Below are positions 1 through 11,272 of a stretch of 64,000 nucleotides of DNA, piece by piece. This stretch comes from Oreohelix idahoensis. Its lineage: Eukaryota; Mollusca; Gastropoda; Stylommatophora; Oreohelicidae. The stretch spans positions 1 to 64,000 of the forward strand of contig JAMPIV010012239.1 in the NCBI GenBank assembly GCA_024509875.1, read 5' to 3'. Below the pieces are notes generated by a model. That model was given only the letters and a program-made list of their open reading frames with translations, was not told where the DNA came from and searched no databases. Every line of letters begins with the position of its first letter. Position 1 is the stretch's first letter. Position numbers and translations under genes: made by a program.

Positions 1-44
1 CAAAAGCGTGCTGCCAATATAGCAGACACCGATAAAGCCCGTAA
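1..44. repeat. Left copy of a short direct repeat, cut by the window edge
   Basis: The sequence around GCGTGCTGCC...TATAGCAGAC...CCGATAAA...CCGTAA recurs in the same orientation at 7538-7585 with a few indels, and the match stops at about base 44. On the minus strand the adjoining bases read GAAGGGAAATC, a plausible polypurine tract. The pair could therefore be the inner end of a 3' LTR (left) and the outer end of a 5' LTR (right) of a minus-strand element about 7.5 kb long. The rest of the left copy lies outside the window, so LTR status is inference. Confidence 0.45.
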
Positions 45-1159
45 GATTTCCCTTCACGCCGAGAAAAAAAATCTATAATAGAATTTTTTTGAACCTAATC
101 TAATTCAGAGATCCCAAAAAGTTTAACCCCAAAACCCGACATATGGCCTACGATGTTCTGAAAATCGTCCCGTGGACATTGTCGATAATGTATCAGTCAT
201 GATTAATCATGTATTATATTAATAGTTATGTATCCATGGACATTATAATAAAATAAATGGAGTGTCAACTGTCGCTAAATAATTTTAACTTACAAGTTTG
301 TCGTGACTAAATAATAAGTGAAGAAAATTATTCCAATCAATAAAATGAAACTAATTAATTATAGTATGTATGTAAGGTGTCATTAAAATTGTAACTAACT
401 AAACTAAATGATATTGTTATAGTAAAGGCAAATGAGAAGTAAAGACAAGTAAAGTAAGAAAAAGTAAAGTATAAATTTAATTATTGATGTGGGTTATGAA
501 AATTAATCATGTGTATTAAGTAACTAATAACTAATTATTTTAATTAACTAAACAATAATATGTAATATATTCTATCAACATATTTGCCAAATATATATAA
601 GAATAATCATTAATCTAAGTATATTATTCAGTGGTGTGAGATTCTTTTCTGTTCATATATATTTTACTTTCTTTTATATTTTCATTTTTTTTTTTCTTTC
701 TCACAATTCAACTTTATTTATTAATTGAAATCAATAAGTAGAACTAACTAATATTGGATATGAAGATCCAAGTGTAGTAAAGTCCATAAGTGAATCTACC
801 ATTAGTTCCATTGAGTCTACGATAAGTTCCATTTGAGCGGACAAAAGTGTTATCCGTATTCCACAGTGTTTCAATTAGTTTATTTCAATTTGCTGAAGTA
901 ATAGCGGTATTTGTCCAGCCGAATTCAGATATTCTTCCGAATTATTTCGAATGAGCTGCATCACGAATGGACACTAACAACAAAGTCCAAACATTCGTAA
1001 TGAAAAATCGAATTCTGTCTCTTGTTATAATCAATTTCATTTGAAGAAACGTATCCATGAATTGTTTCATTCGTAGTAAAAATCATAAGTATGCAATGTA
1101 AACAGTCGCTTTGACGAAGTACGTAATCGTTTACGAAGGACTTATTGTTCAGCATCTCT

Positions 1160-2215
1160 TTGAAATATTGAATTCTATATTTTATAGTTTCTTTTCACTT
1201 GAAATATCATCATCAACGAAGAAAATGTAAAGGAAGTTGAATGTCCAGACTCCTTGCGGATTGTAAACATAAATTTTCGCTTGTTTGCTGAAACCGTGAT
1301 ATTCAACATCATCGATTGTACCAACGTTACTTGAGGTACGAATTTCGGTATCATAAAGCGTTGTAATGTCCCAGGAGAACTTGACATCCCGTAGACTCGT
1401 GACATATTTAATATTATAGTTAACGAAATTTGAAATATCGTTCCACGTTTGAAGTAGTAGAACAGTCACGTTAGTTGAATTTGAAGTTCATGAAACGATT
1501 GCAAGTCCTTAAATGTAAACGTCGCTGACGGTGATAGTTGTCGGCATCTGACAGGGATATATTTATGTATAATTTAGTAGCATCTGTTTACCTCAAATTT
1601 AGGAGGTATTTAATAAAAATGTTCCCTATAAATTTTGAAAGCGTTGATGATACCATGTCACTTTCAATAGCATGTCTTTGATATAGACAAATAGACGATA
1701 TACGAAACTAATGCTGCATTGGGCTGAGCATAGTTAAAACCAATAACCATGTTACTGTATATTGTAGGCATGGTAAAAACAAATAAGACAGAAAACATGT
1801 GTGTACAAAATATAAATGGACACATATAATTTCTTCTACTAGAAATAGTACCAACCAATCTATATAGATGAGAATAGATGATTAGTAAAGATACGATGAC
1901 TGCATATGCTAAGTCATCAAAGAATGTGACAACAGTGTTACTACAACATGTTATCTGCGGGACGCAGAATCAGGTACCATCTGTAGCCTGAGTGAATGGT
2001 GATGAAAGTAAACACCATTATCACGATCGACAACAAAACGAGCGTCTCTATTGTTACAGAATGTAACCAATGCCTCACTATTCTGACCATTAAATGATGG
2101 CAGAAGACGAACAACAAATTTAACGTTTGCCGTGTAACTAAAGAAATTTCTAATGTGTCTGCCATGTAGTTACATGTGGCAGATTACGCACTAACACCGT
2201 GCGAGAATACGCATA
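1160..2215 (-). pseudogene. Decayed coding-like stretch, family unknown
   Basis: On the minus strand this stretch gives several adjoining open segments in different frames that read like protein rather than chance. One runs from 2163 to about 1955 and includes FFSYTANVKFVV and VTFCNNRDARFVVDRD. Another runs from 1469 to 1182 and includes VKFSWDITTLYDTE and IYVYNPQGVWTFNF. Both alternate hydrophobic and polar residues like beta strands. Frame changes and stops separate them, so no intact gene exists now. They lie downstream of the coiled-coil frames on the same strand and may be the far end of the same ancestral reading frame. I do not recognise the family. A virus-like jelly-roll capsid is one guess only. 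Confidence 0.35.
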
Positions 2216-2668
2216 TTTCCCAATATATGTAGGACCATTGTCACTGATATGGGAAAACGGTTGATGTGCAACCTTAGTTGCTTGAGGTACATTGCAATGT
2301 ATGTCCCTCATGTAATTATTATTCTTCCTATTGACTGTATGATTATCTTGAGCTTGAGTAAAATGACCCTTATCCTGTAATGATACATTTGTAGAACGTG
2401 TAGTAGTGGAAGATTGAGAAGAACTACATACGTTCTTTTGTTTCAGTATGCTGGTAGTAATTTTATTTGGTATTTTCTCATTACTCTTGATTCCAACATT
2501 ATTTTTCCATACATTACTTTTCTTAGTAAAATCCTTTACCCTACTGACAGTGTTAATAGTTTTCTTAGGATCAGTTGTAATCTGAGCTTGTCGCCAACTT
2601 TTATTATCAGAATTGGCAGTAGCATCCTGTCGAGGGGAAGGTATATTTTCCCCGGAATGACCTCCTAA

Positions 2669-4012
2669 CTACCAATGGGTGTATTGATAGTTTTTAGTAT
2701 CAGTCCTCGTACTTAAATCATGTTGCAAAGTACGTTTCTCTCCTCTGTTGTTCCTCAATATATTTTTTACCTGCCTTACATCGAGTAGACAATCGACCCT
2801 CTTTCTTAAATTATCCCTTTCAGAAGTCAGGAAAGTAATCTTCTGCTTCTGTTTCTTATTTATTTTATCCAAGTTGGGGTTAATATTCTTATCCTTATCC
2901 ATTAAAGAATCAAGTGTGATCAATGCTGTTGACAGTTCATAAATTTGTTGTTGCGTTTCCTTTTTAAGTTCAGCATAGCTATGTTTCTCATTCAGGAGGG
3001 ACGCTTCTAATGCAGTCACCCTGTCATTAATGAGACAATCATCACTCGAGGAAGATATATTAACATCAATACCAGATTCTGTATTCTCATCATTTTCTGA
3101 TTGCACTTCATCAGATACTTTCTTATTTGTTTCGTTACCCCTATGGGAATTAACCAAAAGTGTCTTATTATCTTCACGCAACAATGCCAAGTCAAGCGTG
3201 GAAGATTTCACTTTACTTATCTGGTCGTTCAGCATCTGTTTCAATGAATTTGCCTCATCGTCCAACTTTTTTTCCTGTCTAAGACAAAATTCATAAAATT
3301 TATCATTATCTACATCCATTATCTTATTGTCATCAAATGATACACTACCATTTTCCCTTTTTTTTATTTCAGTTTGTGTCTTAATGCCCCTATTTAGACA
3401 GAACTGTTTATATTGTTCCGTATCATAGTAAAGAGATCCTAACTGTACATCATCAGTGAGAATCAATTCACATTGGATGGCCTGGTCTATACATTCTCGA
3501 CTCAGGTTATGCACTTGCATATCTACAGTTGATTTCAAAAGTGAAATTTCAGCTTTAAGCTCTTGAATCTTAACACCCTGTGTATGATTTTCTATCTTTA
3601 AATTTACATTTGTCTGATCAAGTAATTTCAGTCGATCAACTCAGACAACAACGACTGAATGTGCGCCCTCTGTGCATGAAGTTTTCTTTGGTAAGCTGAG
3701 GCATTATCTTGTGCAATCTTCAATGAGAGTTTTTCTCAACCTCAGACTCCAAAGATTTATTTTTTTCCATAGTGGATTCTAATGAGGCTTCTAATTCCTT
3801 CTTCTGACTACGACATTTAGTAATATCTACTATCAACTCCGACAATCTATTATTCGACCCTGTAATTTCAAAATTCATTGCTGACAGCTTCTTCTCATAT
3901 TCACCTTTTTGATGTATCAGCTCATTAGTAAGGGTAATCTCCTATCCTTATGCCTAGTTATGGTTTCCTTCAACTCATTCAACTCAGTACTACTACCTTC
4001 CTGAGTAGTCAT
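2669..4012 (-). pseudogene. Long coiled-coil reading frame, frameshifted
   Basis: An ATG at 4012-4010 opens a frame beginning MTTQEGSSTELNELKET. Coiled-coil-like sequence can be followed leftward only by changing frame near 3940, 3735 and 3640. The last 289 codons (3538-2669) are open. They are rich in E, K, Q, N, L and S, with leucine-heptad segments such as KQMLNDQISKVK and TSERDNLRKRVDCLL, and have no cysteine-histidine or catalytic motif. A further low-complexity segment (DNKSWRQAQITTDPKK) is readable in another frame from 2668 to about 2200. The stop is only 45 bp upstream of the 371-codon frame's end, so the two read as a pair. It could be a structural (gag-like) protein of an unrecognised element or a host coiled-coil gene remnant. 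Function is unknown. Confidence 0.45.
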
Positions 4013-4056
4013 TTTACATTCATCGTAAAAAATAGTGGATAATATTTTATAAAGTC

Positions 4057-5172
4057 TCATTGCTTTCTTTTCTGTGAAGGGGCATATCTACACACATTCC
4101 AACCAAACTCCTCAAGATCATGGCTCATTTGAATTACAAAATGTTCCATGGCATACTCCTCACAGCTTGCACCACGTAAACCCAATCTATCTCCCTCCTG
4201 GAGAAAATGTTCAAAAATACCCATAATGGATTCTGATGAGGTCCTAGAATTTGCAAGCTCCACTTCCAGTGTCCTCAATCTGGAATCATCAGTATCGGTC
4301 TCAAACTTCAGTAAACTCGCCTCCTTTCGCAAGTCCCTTATAGCCTGTTCTTGACTGGCAATAATCTCCAATAATTCCTCCTCTCTTTTCTCATCAATGG
4401 TTTCTAAATTTGTCACTCTTTCCTGCCCATTCCGTGAGTTGTCCATTTGTTTATCATAATCATCGTCGCAAAGAATAGCATTATGAATGTTATTCAATAT
4501 AGAACCATGTTGGACATGTACGTAACGTTCCACAAAAGTACGAAACACTCCATCTAGTAAGTCTGCTATGTCCCTAGCCATATTCATATGTGGGACAGAA
4601 TGTAACTTATTGTTAGCAAACTCCGTCAAATCCGACGCTGTACGACATAAAAATTTATCTAATAATAAATTTTCATCTAATTCTCTTAATCTGTTTTCCT
4701 TCTCAATTTCTTCTATTTCCTCTCTAGCTTTCCTTATGTCTTCTTCTTGTCTAAGTTTTTCTTTCTCCTGTTTCAATGTAGCTTTCCTCTCTTCCTCTTC
4801 CTCCTTTAAAGCAGGTACAACTTCTTCATCACTATTCATCAAATTATTACAAGCCAACTCTCCCTTGACAATAGGTTTTAACATGTTACCTTCTACACCA
4901 AGTTTTACTGAGAACTTATTTAATCCCACATCAACACACCGTTCTTTATTAACTAACTTGTCTGGAGAATCCCTATATTCCTCCGAGACCTTCTCCTCTA
5001 ATGCAAACTCTTTTAATTTATCCTGACGTTCTTCTTTTTCTAATTTTCGATTCCGTTCATCAAATTGCAATCTATGTAAAAACTCATTGTATGCATATAT
5101 TTCTAATTCTATACCATGTAAACCACAACTCTCACCAAGCCACATATAATAATCTAGCGTAAACGTGGTCAT
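4057..5172 (-). CDS. 371-residue coiled-coil protein of unknown family
   Basis: This is an intact frame of 371 codons. The N-terminal ~45 residues look globular (YYMWLGESCGLHGIELEIYA). Two highly charged helical stretches follow: LEKEERQDKLKEFALEEKVS near residue 43, and an EEEERKATLKQEKEKLRQEE run near residue 125 continuing to residue 165. Next comes a mixed segment (FLCRTASDLTEFANN ... LLDGVFRTFVERYVHV), then more coiled coil (EKREEELLEIIASQEQAIRDL) and a short globular C terminus. There is no zinc knuckle, protease or polymerase motif. A charged coiled coil followed by a helical domain is also how the gag proteins of A, B and D begin, so a gag-like structural protein is a reasonable but unproven guess. 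The frame is free of stops, unlike its downstream partner. Confidence 0.5.
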   Translation of the reverse strand: MTTFTLDYYMWLGESCGLHGIELEIYAYNEFLHRLQFDERNRKLEKEERQDKLKEFALEEKVSEEYRDSPDKLVNKERCVDVGLNKFSVKLGVEGNMLKPIVKGELACNNLMNSDEEVVPALKEEEEERKATLKQEKEKLRQEEDIRKAREEIEEIEKENRLRELDENLLLDKFLCRTASDLTEFANNKLHSVPHMNMARDIADLLDGVFRTFVERYVHVQHGSILNNIHNAILCDDDYDKQMDNSRNGQERVTNLETIDEKREEELLEIIASQEQAIRDLRKEASLLKFETDTDDSRLRTLEVELANSRTSSESIMGIFEHFLQEGDRLGLRGASCEEYAMEHFVIQMSHDLEEFGWNVCRYAPSQKRKQ

Positions 5173-7537
5173 GTCAAATAACTAAAATACTTATTTAGTC
5201 AATAATATAATTATTATTCAATAATTCACTCAATACAACCACCTATAATAATCTCTTAATATGAACTGTAAGTTCAACAACTGTATAATATTTTATAATA
5301 ATATTATATGTACCTATTAATATGTCATAAATAGTTATGACATTTATTCATTTAAGATGCTGAATTCATATCATGCACCTAATATTAATATTTAATAATT
5401 ATGGGAATTGTCCTACCATAAGTATATTATGTTATCATTTATGTGTGCCTAGACAACACTGTAGTACCATGTACGTGTACTTTGTACTATATCACATATA
5501 GTTTCCAAATTCAACACCTATGCATGGTGTGGTGTGAATACCAATAATTATTCAATAAAGTTATTATACTTCAATATTTAATTGTAATCCTTATGCCCTA
5601 AGCATCATATACAATGTGCCTCACTCATGTATTGAACCAATAATGCACTATGATGACATACCCTAAGTCATCACCCAATTTAGTAACAATTAATTAAATT
5701 AATTTGTTATCTTGATAAGAAGCAATATGTGTAATATAATTAATTAATGAAATGGAAAAATACAATACAAATGATGAACCAAAGATTTACAACATAGTAG
5801 TACGATACAAAAGTGACATTTCACCCATATAAATAATTTTACAAAATTAAATCGAGAACGGAAATGAGATATAGATTGAATTGAATGTGGGTCAAAGTAC
5901 CAAAAAAAAAAAAAAAAACGACCACAGAAAATAATGACGTCACAGGACTCAATTAACGGTTATCACAATATATATGAAAATTAAAATCTAGCAAGATCAG
6001 AATTGATTGACGGGATAGATTACGAACAATAGTACAAAACTGAATAAAAATGAAACTGAATACACTAGAAAACCCCAGTTATAACAGAACTAGACATCTA
6101 ACATACAAGGGAATTAATAGCAAGTACGAACGAACAAACCACCGGCAGTGTCCTCAGTGAGTCCTTCGCTAAAATGCGATTAATTCACGGCCTTATAGAA
6201 CAATTACACCTGATCTGGTCATTCGTAAAGACATGTAATCAGATGTAATCCTCCTGCCCAACCACCCACGAATATCGACAAGACTACAGAAATATATAAA
6301 AAATGACACACTTAACATTATTGTCAAAAACATGCTTATGAAATGGCTGACGTGGACTCAACATTTGTATACGGACCAAACAGTACTTATCTTTTGAATT
6401 TCGGAATAGTTACCACAGAGCCAACATGCGCCACTCTACCATGTATATATTTTGGGGGGATGCAGAAATGCTGTCTGGTGTGACCAGAAATCTTTCGGTA
6501 GTTGATGCTTGATAAGTTTAATTTCATGTCGTTGAATTTTGCTTGTCATTCATGATCGTTCGACTGTTGCTATGCAATGACGTCATATTCGCATGCGCAG
6601 AAAATGTCAATGAAAATCGAAGAGATATATTTTTGCGGATTCGATTTGATTGTAGATAAGTTTATAAAATGAAATAGAAATTCCACAGCCAACATCCGGC
6701 CACCATTTGATACAGCACTGCGTTAGTTGATATCGCAGTTGCGTTTATGCGGACTATCAGTTTGATCACAGATCACTTGATTATATGTGTCCGTACGTGG
6801 GTTCGTACTCAGACAATTATTAAGTATTTTAATTGAGATATTGTCTGTCTGTATCGTAGTCGTCGACACTTCATTGTTTGTTCAGTGCGAATATCATTCC
6901 TCATAAATACATGGAGAACTCTTCCTCATAGAAGAGTAGTTAGTATAATGCGAATACAATCAATAAAACATGGCATGCAGACCAACCTTCAAGTCAAATG
7001 ACGAATGCGGTAAGTCCTTCATACTGAGTCCAATATATACATTTATTTGACAAGACATGTGAAGAACATCATATGGTGATTCATCAATATAAGAAAGGTA
7101 CATCTGCATTAGTCAATGGGAATCCATTAATACCGTCACTCTTCCAGTCAAATAAGTTCATGTCAGAACATCAAGGCGATGTACACGCTCTTCTGTCATC
7201 CAGTCAGACGGTAATGATACGCCTGTGTATTTGACGAATAATTAATATATAGATCATCCACTGATCTACTAACATTATATTTCATTATCCATTAAGGAAC
7301 TATGGACCGACCCTGCGCGTCCATCATTAATAATAATTCAGCAATACGTAGCCTAACTCTGGAAGAATTCAACAATGCGACTTCATGGCGTGACGGTCAA
7401 ATACAAAAGGGTCCCCTAAATTGGTCACTACGCGTGACCATACCAACGCTCACGCGTCACAATCCGACTGTGCGGATTGCGTTCATTAGACCATGAAGTA
7501 TAACTATGATTCTACATTAATTCTCTTATCATCAAAT
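5173..7537. other. AT-rich non-coding stretch
   Basis: I see no gene-like reading frame here. The stretch lies upstream of the coiled-coil pair on their strand and would include their promoter. A 64-codon plus-strand frame at 7302-7496 has no recognisable content. Confidence 0.5.
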
Positions 7538-7585
7538 ATGCGTGCTGCCAAATATAGCAGACGACGCCGATAAAACACCGTAACG
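7538..7585. repeat. Right copy of the 1-44 direct repeat
   Basis: This matches bases 1-44 in the same orientation with small indels (GCGTGCTGCCAAATATAGCAG against GCGTGCTGCCAATATAGCAG). Sequence to the right is not shared. If the pair is terminal repeats, this is the outer edge of the 5' LTR of a minus-strand element containing the coiled-coil frames. Confidence 0.45.
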
Positions 7586-7645
7586 AAGACCACGTGGTAC
7601 AAACAACGGTGATCCAATGAGTTCCGCGTGATTAGACAGGATGTC

Positions 7646-7647
<2 letters not shown>

Positions 7648-7684
<37 letters not shown>

Positions 7685-7696
7685 CGGGGGGGGGGG
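7648..7696. repeat. Poly-G tract
   Basis: A run of 37 G, one C, then 11 G. Any long proline or glycine frame here is only the translation of the homopolymer. The run length may be unreliable. Confidence 0.9.
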
Positions 7697-8828
7697 TCGT
7701 TGAGCTGTTGTTTGCAGAACTGACAAAAATACATCGTTGTCTGTTAGAAATTGTCATGCCAGAAAACACACAGTCCCAGCTACTGACCTACACAACAACC
7801 TCACCAGTAGCTCAGATTCAAGCTTTAAAACATCATCAGGAGGAATAGTACAGTACACGCATCGCACGCAGTCCGTCGCCAGACAGACACAAAAATAGAA
7901 TTAGAAACCTTGATGCGCTGAACTACTAGAACAGCTAGAAGATGATGTAACAAATGTCAGGCAAAGCAGAGAGAGAGAGAACAAACAACCAAAGACACTC
8001 ACAGGCACAAATCATGTACGAAATAATATTTAAAGTTTCGTTTCGTTTTATCATTGAATATTAGGTAAGTCATGTTTTTCTTAAGGGGCACAATTAGATT
8101 AATAAAAACATGACAAACACTGTGATAAATTTTTTCATGTCTTTTATTATTGTCCTAAAATAATGTTTGAAAGTTCTATATGACAAAACAAAGCTATGTT
8201 ATGTTTATTATCACATCAGATAATTTATGTCAAGTTTGATTTTCTTTTTTCCTTTGTAATTTTTAAATAAATTGTCAAATATTTCACTTCTTCTAATTGG
8301 ATCATTAGCTACTGACTGACAAAGTAATCAGTGGTCATCACGCCTAGTGGCGTCTTGTAGAGCAGCAATAAGATGTGGTAGCCTGTGGTGGTTGTATCAA
8401 TGTTCTCCTGTGTTGTCCACCTGCATGCCCAGGTTCTTTGCCTCTTTGGTTAGCAATGACATGCTGCATAATTATAACAGTCACACACACACAGCAAGCG
8501 ATGAAGATAACGCCATAGTAATTGAAATACTGTTTATTTACAAGTGAGTGGACCATTGCTGTCTGTTTGACCTCTACAATCGTGGTCCATCAAAAAAGAT
8601 ACAATGTGTAAGTTCTTCCCTAATATTTATTCCGTCCCTCACTCTCTCTCTCGTTCAGTATCGAATCTACACCTTATGACCTTTAACCATTACTGATCAT
8701 TCAGATGCTATAGTCTCTACTTCTGTTCTTACTTCTTAACAATTTCTTTGTCTATTGTTATATACCTCTCAGTGTTCAGGTTATCTATTGGTGGTACCGG
8801 ACCTCTCCGGTGTTGTTCCTTTCCCTTT
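7697..8828. other. Non-coding DNA left of element C
   Basis: No gene is visible. It holds a short GA run near 7970, a CA run near 8484 and a LINE/SINE tail fragment at about 8306-8375. Confidence 0.5.
8306..8375 (-). mobile_element. LINE/SINE 3'-end fragment
   Basis: The bases around GTGGTCATCACGCCTAGTGG match, in the same orientation, the 3' ends of the LINE copies at 47283 and 57452. They also match the reverse complement of the SINE tails at 40328-40539 and 41634-41974. Homology is lost beyond about 8375, so this is a short decayed remnant. Confidence 0.5.
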
Positions 8829-8832
8829 TATC
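8829..8832. repeat. Target-site duplication of element C, left (TATC)
   Basis: TATC directly precedes the TGTGACC start of the 5' LTR and recurs at 41527-41530 directly after the CCACA end of the 3' LTR. Confidence 0.75.
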
Positions 8833-9249
8833 TGTGACCGCTTGGCCTTTCACGCTAGCTTTGTCCCCCCTACTTTAACGCTAAGCATTTATATGTGCTA
8901 GAAGATGCTACATGTAAGAATGACAGACCTTAAGAAAATAAGACGTTTTTACACAAAACGCAGTATTCATTTAAAGTTCAGTTGACAGGGCAAACGTAGG
9001 TCAGTCCCAGATAATAATGAATGGGTTTTATAAGCGCGAAAGTGGGAAATTAATGTTTGTCTGATCTGGGTTTTTTTTATCCTATTGTTAAGTTGGGAAA
9101 GATCACACATGTGAAAATAAAGTCGAAATAACAGAATGTCGTGTGCAAAAAGGTCGAAAAGCTGAGGAGAGGAGTGCAAATGTTAATTATTGTGTCGTGT
9201 GAAAAAAGGACGGGTCGTGTGAAAAAAGGCGGGAAAAAAGAAGAAATAG

Positions 9250-9257
9250 TATAAATA
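9250..9257 (+). promoter_or_regulatory. TATA box of the element C LTR
   Basis: TATAAATA lies in the middle of the LTR, where a U3 promoter belongs, and is preserved in the 3' LTR copy near 41010. Its function is inferred from position. Confidence 0.5.
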
Positions 9258-9489
9258 GAAGAGTTGTGGGCGAAAGGCAGAGATTTTTTAGGATTTATGA
9301 TTCCAAGGATACCATGATTTTTAGACTAGAGGATTTTTATAAATAGCGTTAGAAGAACTTCGTCTTTGAGGATACCAAGACAAGCTTTTTTTTTTAGTAG
9401 ACAAGTGTGTATATTATTCAGTTGGATTATATATTGTTCATTTTGGATAAACAACCATCATTTTGTGAAATTTACAGTGTTTGTCTAAA

Positions 9490-9494
9490 GACAT
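9490..9494. repeat. Target-site duplication of element A, left (GACAT)
   Basis: GACAT directly precedes the A LTR and recurs at 27657-27661 after the other LTR. The uninterrupted C 3' LTR has a single GACAT at the same place, near 41249. Confidence 0.92.
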
Positions 9495-11045
9495 TGTAAA
9501 GTGCAATCTTTACTATCTTGCAATATAATACATTTATATACTTATTATGTTCGCAAATATTTTGTAAACAAAGTATTTCCTTTTTTAAGTGCTTAAGGAG
9601 AAGTCATTTTTGAGTTACTTCCCTTGAAAGGAGTTCCGTCATCTTCGATCGGACTCCGCGGACGAATTTAGGCCTACTGCGATTTATTCTTTGGCTGGGT
9701 AGGAATAGATTGTTCTTGCTTCAGTATATCTATGGCCTGAATTTATACGTAGTGTTTGTATGAGTAGGACGAGTCTGTCTTATATATGGATATCTTTACA
9801 TTTCTAAGTCGAACTATGTTGGTTGTCGCTAGAAAAGGTCAAAGGCTATGCAGCGGAAGTATCGCTAGCAGGGGGTGTGATTCATGGCTGTCATCCTGTC
9901 AGGATGTCGAATTTTGTTGTAGCCGGCCTATCGCCGAAAAAGTGATCTATAAGTAGATGGGGAAAAGTGATAGTCATTTAGACATGTTGTATGTACTTTA
10001 CCCCAGTGTTTATTCTCTTTTGCCAAGGAATGGCAAAGTTATATTTCGCATAGAAAGGTAAAACCACAATTTATTATGAACTTGGGCTTCGCCATCGTTG
10101 TCGATAAGCAGATGCACAGTGGTACTTTTGAAAAGAATATTTATTCAAAGGAAGATGACATTCCTATGTATCAGCACTAGATTATATGATATTATTCAAT
10201 TACCTCTATGATAGAGGCTATGAAGAAATGAGGACATTTAACGAATGACCAATTTTGGTCTGTATCCAATAGTGAGTGAAGCTCACGAGAGAAGCACAGC
10301 CATGTTGAAATTCAGATACTTTGTATTTATCGAGTGAGAAAAAGGGATGCCTGTACTATCGCTCGATGAACCAAGAGATCACTGCTACATGTGAGAACCC
10401 ATGTCTGGGATTCCTATATCTTTATGGAAAATATATATTGAACTTTACGTGAAGGGATATTCGCTAGACGAGGTTAGGTCTAGGAGCCTTCCTATATATT
10501 GGTTATGGTCTGACGTGCCCAGTCAGTAAAGCCAGATGATTTACATGATGGAACTCTGAATGCTTATTTACGAATGCTCCATTATGATATTTGCCAAGCA
10601 TGAATGCTAACTTAAGATGATATTCCTGTGATCAACATTATGCTGTCTATGTCGACATTTGTTCCTGTAACCATACACGTACTGTCCAAGTGTGCGTCCC
10701 ATTAAATGTTATAAAAAGACCACCGTAGTTCCAGTACTTCTTGAATTCGAACAGTGTGAGTATGAGTGATGTACTACCAACCTGACAACTCTATCGAATC
10801 ATTCTACCATTCGCGTACTGACATTCATACACACTCATTGTCTACACTCACATTCTTGTCGGAGCCTCATCACGTTCCAGGACAAGATGACCTGTATGAC
10901 CAAAACTGTGCTGGGTTTAATGAGTTGACAATCGTTACACTTTACTACACCAGTCCCAACATCTACATTTATCAACTGGTGGACATTCACGTCATTTAAC
11001 AAATAAAGCGTGATTTAACAACTACTGGCCAGTATGAGTTTAACA
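9495..11045 (+). repeat. Element A 5' LTR
   Basis: 1,551 bp, starting TG and ending CA, almost identical to 26105-27656. A TATA box and, further on, an AATAAA near 11001 fit a U3-R-U5 layout. Confidence 0.93.
10710..10718 (+). promoter_or_regulatory. TATA box of the element A LTR
   Basis: TATAAAAAG lies about 290 bp upstream of an AATAAA in the same LTR and is preserved at 27321-27329. Promoter role is inferred. Confidence 0.55.
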
Positions 11046-11047
11046 AC

Positions 11048-11065
11048 TGGTGTGCCAGCTTCCTG
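11048..11065 (+). promoter_or_regulatory. Candidate primer-binding site of element A
   Basis: TGGTGTGCCAGCTTCCTG begins two bases after the LTR ends, where a tRNA primer site is expected. I cannot name the matching tRNA. Confidence 0.4.
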
Positions 11066-11272
11066 GGTCAACCTGCACAGTGACCATATTGAGAAGTAAA
11101 CTACTGAGACCAGACGTTCCTTGGGGTCTGTTACGACACACAAATACATCAACAGTACAACTCTACAGTGATGTCAGCGTGACCTGTCCTGTCGAGAGTA
11201 TGCAGTAACTAGGTCAGCGTTTGTTGACATTTGGTTCGTTGGACATTTGCCATACAACTGACAGTGTTACAC

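Larger units (their letters stand above)
8833..9494 (+). repeat. Element C 5' LTR, first part
   Basis: The first 662 bp of the C 5' LTR, ending in the GACAT target duplicated by element A. It is colinear with 38205-38564 followed by 40949-41254. The LTR continues at 27662. Confidence 0.9.

Noticed and set aside
1664..1858. 64-codon hydrophobic minus-strand frame
   Set aside because: Possibly part of the decayed stretch, but the frame has no supporting motif, so it is not called separately.
7504..7734. Proline-rich frames of 64-76 codons
   Set aside because: They cross the poly-G tract; no coding evidence outside it.
10766..10999. 77-codon frame present twice (also 27377-27610)
   Set aside because: Both copies lie in the A LTR near its TATA box and AATAAA; no domain, and the duplication reflects the LTR.
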